Shown: positions 60,701 through 64,000 of the stretch, in pieces
How positions within the stretch are numbered: position 1 is the first letter of the stretch
Layout: every line of letters begins with the position of its first letter
Assembly (NCBI RefSeq): GCF_000234355.1
Contig: NZ_AGQV01000001.1
Coordinates: 310,001-374,000, forward strand
Length of the DNA stretch: 64,000 bases
Direction: 5' to 3'
Origin: Gluconobacter morbifer G707
GTDB taxonomy: Bacteria > Pseudomonadota > Alphaproteobacteria > Acetobacterales > Acetobacteraceae
Made by a program: the position numbers and the translations under genes
The notes under the pieces: model-generated
What the model was told of the DNA's origin: nothing
The model's input: the letters and a program-made list of their open reading frames with translations, nothing else
The model's database searches: none

Positions 60701-60981
60701 ATGATGGGGTGATCGGCAATCAGGCACTTGGAGCCACGGTCGAGGGGCCGATCAACCTCGATACGTCCGCCCTGCGTCTGCGGGGAACCATCATCCCGCT
60801 TTTCGGGCTTAATGTCCTGCCGGGGCAACTTCCCGGACTGGGAAAACTTCTCACTCCCGAGAAGGGCGGCGGGTTGCTGGCCGTGACGTTCGGGCTGCAT
60901 GGAACGGTGGAAAATCCGAAGCTCCAGATCAATCCGCTGTCCATGCTGCTGCCGGGAGTCCTGCGCCGAATTTTCCAGTAA
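57745..60981 (+). CDS. Large AsmA-like/DUF3971 (YhdP-type) envelope protein
   Basis: A 1078-residue protein anchored by one N-terminal helix (VAIALAAPVALMLGAGSIFLW), the rest periplasmic. Repeated beta-strand groove elements run throughout (RLRLRNANFSLRRMPNGDVEFDLP, GWKQLQIQWRPGSHGV-like, TRLTLVGRLLTLHDGVIGNQ), with an AsmA-like C-terminal region (ALRLRGTIIPLFGLNVLPGQLPGLGKLL, GLHGTVENPKLQINPLSMLLPG). Related proteins are thought to bridge inner and outer membranes and move phospholipids. No ribosome binding site is obvious before the ATG. Confidence 0.83.
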   Translation: MGVPETYRPGPHFPRHLHIARWVAIALAAPVALMLGAGSIFLWKLTQGPVDVTRVSSFFEPVVIAAGQRRGHPAGRVTWKQLQIQWRPGSHGVSAGLMLEAHGLRTLRYDDTVASYAEEADTVLWLGALLRGAIAPRRLRLRNANFSLRRMPNGDVEFDLPEQKTGGQNGTPVWLDRLTELDIHNVTVTLSGLPHDRTARIGPVEIHARRRRQGLLSRDYMWTGEGRIPLALDAFQTVLSLKGEQVGKVGQWQVTGTPFRPSDLGLFNPLAGDWNVPVSLSATATVVPHRLNELPQMLTLQMALGDGMVSQKKADPVHVQAGSVRLQVNMARAGLSGPALVQVPSARLTVMDSRGAATQVHASAWAKVDDLRHPVMLDGEAEAGLDGLDFATLGSVWPESLIRGGRRWISKNITSGTARDMEVKAHLHTGSGLDDLKPVSVVGHVSGHDMTVHWLRPIAPATGLEADLRFDGPETLVIALGHGRQPDGKGGMIRIPDGEVRIGQLYAKDQTGDIRTHLQGSLPSFMSVLAHPRLHLLSKHPLPFTDPAGDVDSHVRLTLPLTAHIPDGQIHVHAQAGFARVHLGHVLMGRPVDGAKGTLAATENGLDLTGDGRLAGIPVHVGLNENFSGGAQDRVLQKIDVRAFLDPQSAAQARIGPAGLFAGHAVLDAHYLQKANAQADLGLGLDLAKAGITVPIWTKAPGESAQAMAHIAFRHGVMTAIDGLRAQGRDLSIMGRGVTLHGGLAGIVLEGFRVGRTQGDAEITLPKGEADPIGVSVNANPLDLAPLFMPHPAIRKPPPAPERSSSQRSSMGDSWTIDLRAPHVFYGPKGQVGDVVSHLELRKGILRSGRFSLDRPARVRAVLADAGRDHPFVLDIDNLGQLLLGLGLYDRIRGGQTHLDGRFTPDLHATHTAQGRDAKLSGLGGGLPPFEGHVEMGPSEFLRPPLGLTAVSDLSPLHWLNSHMDRFQIDRLSTRLTLVGRLLTLHDGVIGNQALGATVEGPINLDTSALRLRGTIIPLFGLNVLPGQLPGLGKLLTPEKGGGLLAVTFGLHGTVENPKLQINPLSMLLPGVLRRIFQ

Positions 60982-61058
60982 CGGAGCGGATGTCACGGCC
61001 CGGGTTTGGAAACCGGCCTGATGCGTCATATGATTGCTGCCGGGATCAGGAGACCGCA

Positions 61059-62483
61059 ATGACGGACATGACGGATCTGTTCGGGAGTACGCCGGAGCCG
61101 GGAAACCGGTCCTCCGCCTCCCGGCATGGACAGGGGGACGGAAACGGTCATGGCCGCGCGTCGTCTTCGTCCCGTCAGATTGAGACGCCGCATGTGCCGC
61201 GCCGGTCTCCGCCGCGCACGCAGCCTCTGGCGGACCGCCTGCGTCCCCGGGCGCTGGAAGAGGTTGTGGGGCAGGATCATCTGCTGGGGCCGGAAGGCAC
61301 CCTCACACGGATGCTGGCACGCGGGACGCTGTCGAGTCTGATTCTCTGGGGTGGGCCGGGCTGCGGCAAGACGACGATCGCGCGATTGCTCGCAGGGCGG
61401 GCCAATCTGTACTTTGCCCAGATCTCGGCTGTTTTTTCCGGTGTGTCCGATCTGCGGAAAGCGTTTGACGAAGCGGATCGCCGTCAGGATGCGACGGGGA
61501 AGGGCACGCTGCTTTTCGTGGATGAGATCCACCGTTTCAACCGCGCCCAGCAGGACAGTTTCCTGCCTTATGTGGAGCGGGGGACGGTCGTTCTGGTCGG
61601 TGCGACGACGGAAAATCCATCCTTTGCGCTGAATGCGGCCCTTCTGTCACGCTGTCAGGTCCTGGTGCTGAACCGGCTGGACGATGCCAGTCTGGAAAAA
61701 CTGCTGGAGCGGGCGGAGCAGCTGATCGGACACAGGCTGCCGCTTGATCCGGAGGCACGGGCGAGTCTGCGCGCCATGGCGGATGGCGACGGGCGGTATC
61801 TGCTGAACATGGTCGAGCAGCTCGTGGTGCTGGAGCCGGGCAGGATTCTGACGTCAAAGGATCTGGCGGCGATCCTCTCGCGCCGGGCGATCCTGTATGA
61901 CCGGGACCGGGAGGAGCATTACAATCTCATTTCCGCCCTGCACAAATCCTTGCGCGGCAGTGACCCGGATGCAGGGTTGTACTGGTTTGCGCGGATGCTG
62001 GAGGGTGGAGAAGACCCGCGCTATATCGCCCGGCGTCTGACGCGTTTTGCGGCGGAGGATGTCGGTCAGGCTGATCCGACGGCTCTGCCGCTGGCGGTTG
62101 CGGCGTGGGAGACCTATGAGCGTCTGGGTTCTCCGGAAGGGGAACTGGCCTTGGCCCAGCTTGTCGTCCATCTGGCGACGGCCCCGAAATCGAATGCTGT
62201 CTATGTCGCGTACAAGGCGGCGCGGCGGCTGGCGCGTGATACCGGCAGCCTCATGCCACCATCCCATATCCTGAACGCGCCGACGAACCTGATGAAGGAC
62301 ATCGGTTACGGCAAGGGGTACGAATACGACCACGACACGGAAGAGGGATTTTCGGGTCAGAACTATTTCCCCGACGGGATGCCGCGCGCCACACTCTATC
62401 AGCCCACGGACCGCGGGCATGAGGGGCGGATCAGAAAACTGCTGGACATGCGGGCCGCCAAGAGGGCATCCCGCGAGCCATGA
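61059..62483 (+). CDS. rarA: Replication-associated recombination protein A (MgsA)
   Basis: A 474-residue AAA+ ATPase acting at stalled replication forks. A disordered, polar N-terminus of ~50 residues precedes PLADRLRPRALEEVVGQDHLLG, Walker A GGPGCGKTTIA, Walker B TLLFVDEIHRFNRAQQD, sensor 1 GATTENPSF and the sensor-2 arginine region. The C-terminal MgsA tetramerisation domain shows HKSLRGSDPDAGLYWFARMLEGGEDP and NAPTNLMKDIGYGKGYEYDHD. AGGAGA precedes the ATG. Its stop overlaps the next gene (ATGA). Confidence 0.94.
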   Translation: MTDMTDLFGSTPEPGNRSSASRHGQGDGNGHGRASSSSRQIETPHVPRRSPPRTQPLADRLRPRALEEVVGQDHLLGPEGTLTRMLARGTLSSLILWGGPGCGKTTIARLLAGRANLYFAQISAVFSGVSDLRKAFDEADRRQDATGKGTLLFVDEIHRFNRAQQDSFLPYVERGTVVLVGATTENPSFALNAALLSRCQVLVLNRLDDASLEKLLERAEQLIGHRLPLDPEARASLRAMADGDGRYLLNMVEQLVVLEPGRILTSKDLAAILSRRAILYDRDREEHYNLISALHKSLRGSDPDAGLYWFARMLEGGEDPRYIARRLTRFAAEDVGQADPTALPLAVAAWETYERLGSPEGELALAQLVVHLATAPKSNAVYVAYKAARRLARDTGSLMPPSHILNAPTNLMKDIGYGKGYEYDHDTEEGFSGQNYFPDGMPRATLYQPTDRGHEGRIRKLLDMRAAKRASREP

Positions 62484-63469
62484 AAGTCACCAACCGCATC
62501 GTGACCGAGGATGAGGCCGATCTGCGCCTCGACCGCTGGTTCAGACGTCATTATCCCAATCTCACCCAGGGCGCGCTGCAGAAACTCTGCCGCACGGGGC
62601 AGGTCCGCGTGGACGGGGGGCGGGTGCAGACCAGTGCCCGTCTCGCGCCGGGCCAGACCGTGCGCGTGCCGCCGCTGCCCGATGTCAGCCGCCCTGCGCC
62701 GCCTCCGCCGCCCGATCCCGCGCTGGTGCGTGAGATCGAGAAGATGGTGATTTATCAGGACGAGCATCTGCTGGTTCTGGACAAGCCCTCCGGTCTTGCG
62801 ACGCAGGGCGGCCCCGGCATCACCAAGCATGTGGACATGATGCTTGACGGGCTGCGCGTCGAAGGCGGTGACCGTCCGCGGTTGGTGCATCGCATCGACC
62901 GTGATACGTCCGGCATCCTGCTGATCGCACGCACTCCCGGTGTGGCGGCGAAGCTGGCGGCCGCTTTTCGCGGGCGTGATGTCCAGAAGACGTACTGGGC
63001 GGTCGTGGTCGGGCGGCCTTCACCGGCCTCCGGCATCATCGACCAGCCGCTGGCCAAGATCGGCGCGGGCGGTGCATCCCTCGTGATCGCGGCGTCCCGC
63101 GATGAAGAGGACGCCGCCTCGGCCAAGAGCGAATACGAGACGCTCGATGCGGCCGGAAAGAAGTTTTCATGGCTGAAGCTGTCCCCCCTGACAGGGCGCA
63201 CGCATCAGCTCAGGGTTCATTGCGAGTCCATCGGCACACCCATCCTTGGCGATCCGCGCTATGGCGGGAAGGCGGCGCATCCGGACGGTTTCATCGACCG
63301 GCTGCACCTCCATGCCCGCCAGCTTGATATACCCCATCCCGCCGGTGGACGTCTGATCGTCACGGCGCCGCCCCCGCCCCACATGCGCGAGACGTTCCGG
63401 ACGCTCGGCTTCGTGGCGGGGGACACGGCGGCGCCCAAACGGGTAAAAGGCAAAGGTAGCGTAAAATGA
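62480..63469 (+). CDS. RluA/RluC-family 23S rRNA pseudouridine synthase
   Basis: A 329-residue RNA-modifying enzyme. An S4 RNA-binding domain comes first (ADLRLDRWFRRHYPNLTQGALQKLCRTGQVRVDGGRV), then the catalytic domain: VLDKPSGLATQGG, the aspartate nucleophile in RLVHRIDRDTSGILLIA, and LKLSPLTGRTHQLRVHCESIGTPILGDPRYGG. Layout suits RluC, but RluD is not excluded. Start overlaps rarA and stop overlaps the AsmA gene, each by four bases, so three genes are coupled. Confidence 0.9.
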   Translation: MKVTNRIVTEDEADLRLDRWFRRHYPNLTQGALQKLCRTGQVRVDGGRVQTSARLAPGQTVRVPPLPDVSRPAPPPPPDPALVREIEKMVIYQDEHLLVLDKPSGLATQGGPGITKHVDMMLDGLRVEGGDRPRLVHRIDRDTSGILLIARTPGVAAKLAAAFRGRDVQKTYWAVVVGRPSPASGIIDQPLAKIGAGGASLVIAASRDEEDAASAKSEYETLDAAGKKFSWLKLSPLTGRTHQLRVHCESIGTPILGDPRYGGKAAHPDGFIDRLHLHARQLDIPHPAGGRLIVTAPPPPHMRETFRTLGFVAGDTAAPKRVKGKGSVK

Positions 63470-64000
63470 AGAAGCTGGCCGGTGCACTGATTGTCGTTAT
63501 CGTGGCTGTTGTGGGCGCGACTGTGGCAACGCATGTCCTTATTGATCAGGACGCCATGCGCGCGCGTATCAGCGAGGCCCTGAGACATCAGACCGGCCTG
63601 TCGATGCAGGCGCGGCAATCCTCCATCCAGCTCCTGCCCTGGCCGTCTTTCGAGGCGACGGGCGTGGTGCTGGGACGGTCCGGAGAGCCGGCGCTTCTCA
63701 AGGCGGGCGCGATCCATGCCGGAGTTTCCCTCCTGCCACTCCTGCATCGCGAGGTCCGCTTCCAGGATTTCACGATCGATGATGCCGCGGTCTCGCTTGA
63801 CCGGGACGCGCAGGGACGCGCGAGCTGGTCCATCACGCCTGACAGGGCTGACGAGAGCGGTTATGCGGCCCCTGCGCACGGGGACCGCGTTCATGCGCAC
63901 TGGGACCTTTCGCTCGATGCGCTGCATGTGACCAACACGACCCTGCACTGGGATGACGTTCCCGGGGACGCCCATGGGGCCTTCCGCATTTCCTCGCTGG
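63466..64000 (+). CDS. AsmA family protein, truncated by the window edge
   Basis: The frame starts ATGAAGAAG, overlapping the pseudouridine synthase stop, and stays open for 178 codons to the right edge. An N-terminal membrane helix (LAGALIVVIVAVVGATVATHVLI) is followed by the typical AsmA opening: a helix (ISEALRHQTGLSMQARQS), SIQLLPWPSFEATGVVLG and LKAGAIHAGVSLLPLLHREVRFQDFTIDDAAVSLDRDAQGRASWSI. Second AsmA-type protein in the window. C-terminus not visible. Confidence 0.83.
   Translation, partial: MKKLAGALIVVIVAVVGATVATHVLIDQDAMRARISEALRHQTGLSMQARQSSIQLLPWPSFEATGVVLGRSGEPALLKAGAIHAGVSLLPLLHREVRFQDFTIDDAAVSLDRDAQGRASWSITPDRADESGYAAPAHGDRVHAHWDLSLDALHVTNTTLHWDDVPGDAHGAFRISSL

Noticed and set aside
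1-64000. tRNA, rRNA, CRISPR, prophage, transposase or toxin-antitoxin genes
   Set aside because: No cloverleaf with a GTTCGAATC-type T-loop, no spaced direct repeats, and no integrase, transposase or typical toxin/antitoxin pair was recognised on either strand.

Overview
The window is 64 kb of chromosomal DNA from an acetic acid bacterium (Acetobacteraceae), most probably Gluconobacter or a close relative. The evidence is high G+C coding sequence, a 5-aminolevulinate synthase (alphaproteobacterial C4 haem route), an Fe-S type PurF, a System I (Ccm) cytochrome c maturation cluster, and an aldo-keto reductase closely resembling the Gluconobacter glycerol/glyceraldehyde reductase AKR11B4 as I remember it. 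I saw no rRNA, tRNA, CRISPR array, insertion sequence, integrase or phage gene. About 64 protein genes occupy nearly all of the window, often with 4-base ATGA-type overlaps.

Left part (1-13 kb): the 3' end of an unrecognised gene; a minus-strand run of Gly/His-rich lipoprotein, secreted two-domain VOC protein, DUF1489, exported nucleoside hydrolase, hemW, kup and a YggS-type PLP protein; divergent rsmB; an OmpR/EnvZ-like two-component pair; a cysteine synthase; a rhodanese; a DUF2272 lipoprotein. Middle-left (13.6-30 kb): mtnA, a GGDEF-EAL protein, a GT4 glycosyltransferase, an AKR, an O-antigen-ligase-like protein, a COG0523 GTPase coupled to a WD40 protein, a small block with a frameshifted DUF488 gene and an Rdx (SelT/W/H) gene, a PAP2 lipoprotein, a ClC exchanger, two adjacent CDF metal exporters and a DJ-1/PfpI protein.

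Middle-right (30-47 kb): UPF0114, a COG2509 flavoprotein, an MFS transporter, a degenerate EAL protein, a YidB-like protein, hemA with a strong terminator, a Hint-domain surface protein, cvpA-purF, a complete bacteriophytochrome histidine kinase, an S10 peptidase and fumC. Right part (47-64 kb): the ccmC-D-E-F-G-H-I operon (ccmA and ccmB are not here) ending in a coupled zinc-ribbon membrane protein, an EVE protein, EcsC, aat coupled to two tandem exported paralogues of unknown function, a Bcp-type peroxiredoxin, a 1078-residue AsmA/DUF3971 protein, rarA, an Rlu pseudouridine synthase and the start of a second AsmA-family gene that runs off the edge.

The most notable readings concern gene starts. 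Both sensor kinases appear to begin at CTG codons. For the phytochrome the upstream CTG restores the N-terminal biliverdin-binding cysteine motif. The best candidates for undescribed biology are the aat-coupled exported paralogue pair, the zinc-ribbon membrane protein at the end of the ccm operon, the catalytically dead EAL protein and the Hint-domain protein. All functional statements are from reading the sequence and recalling families; no search was run.
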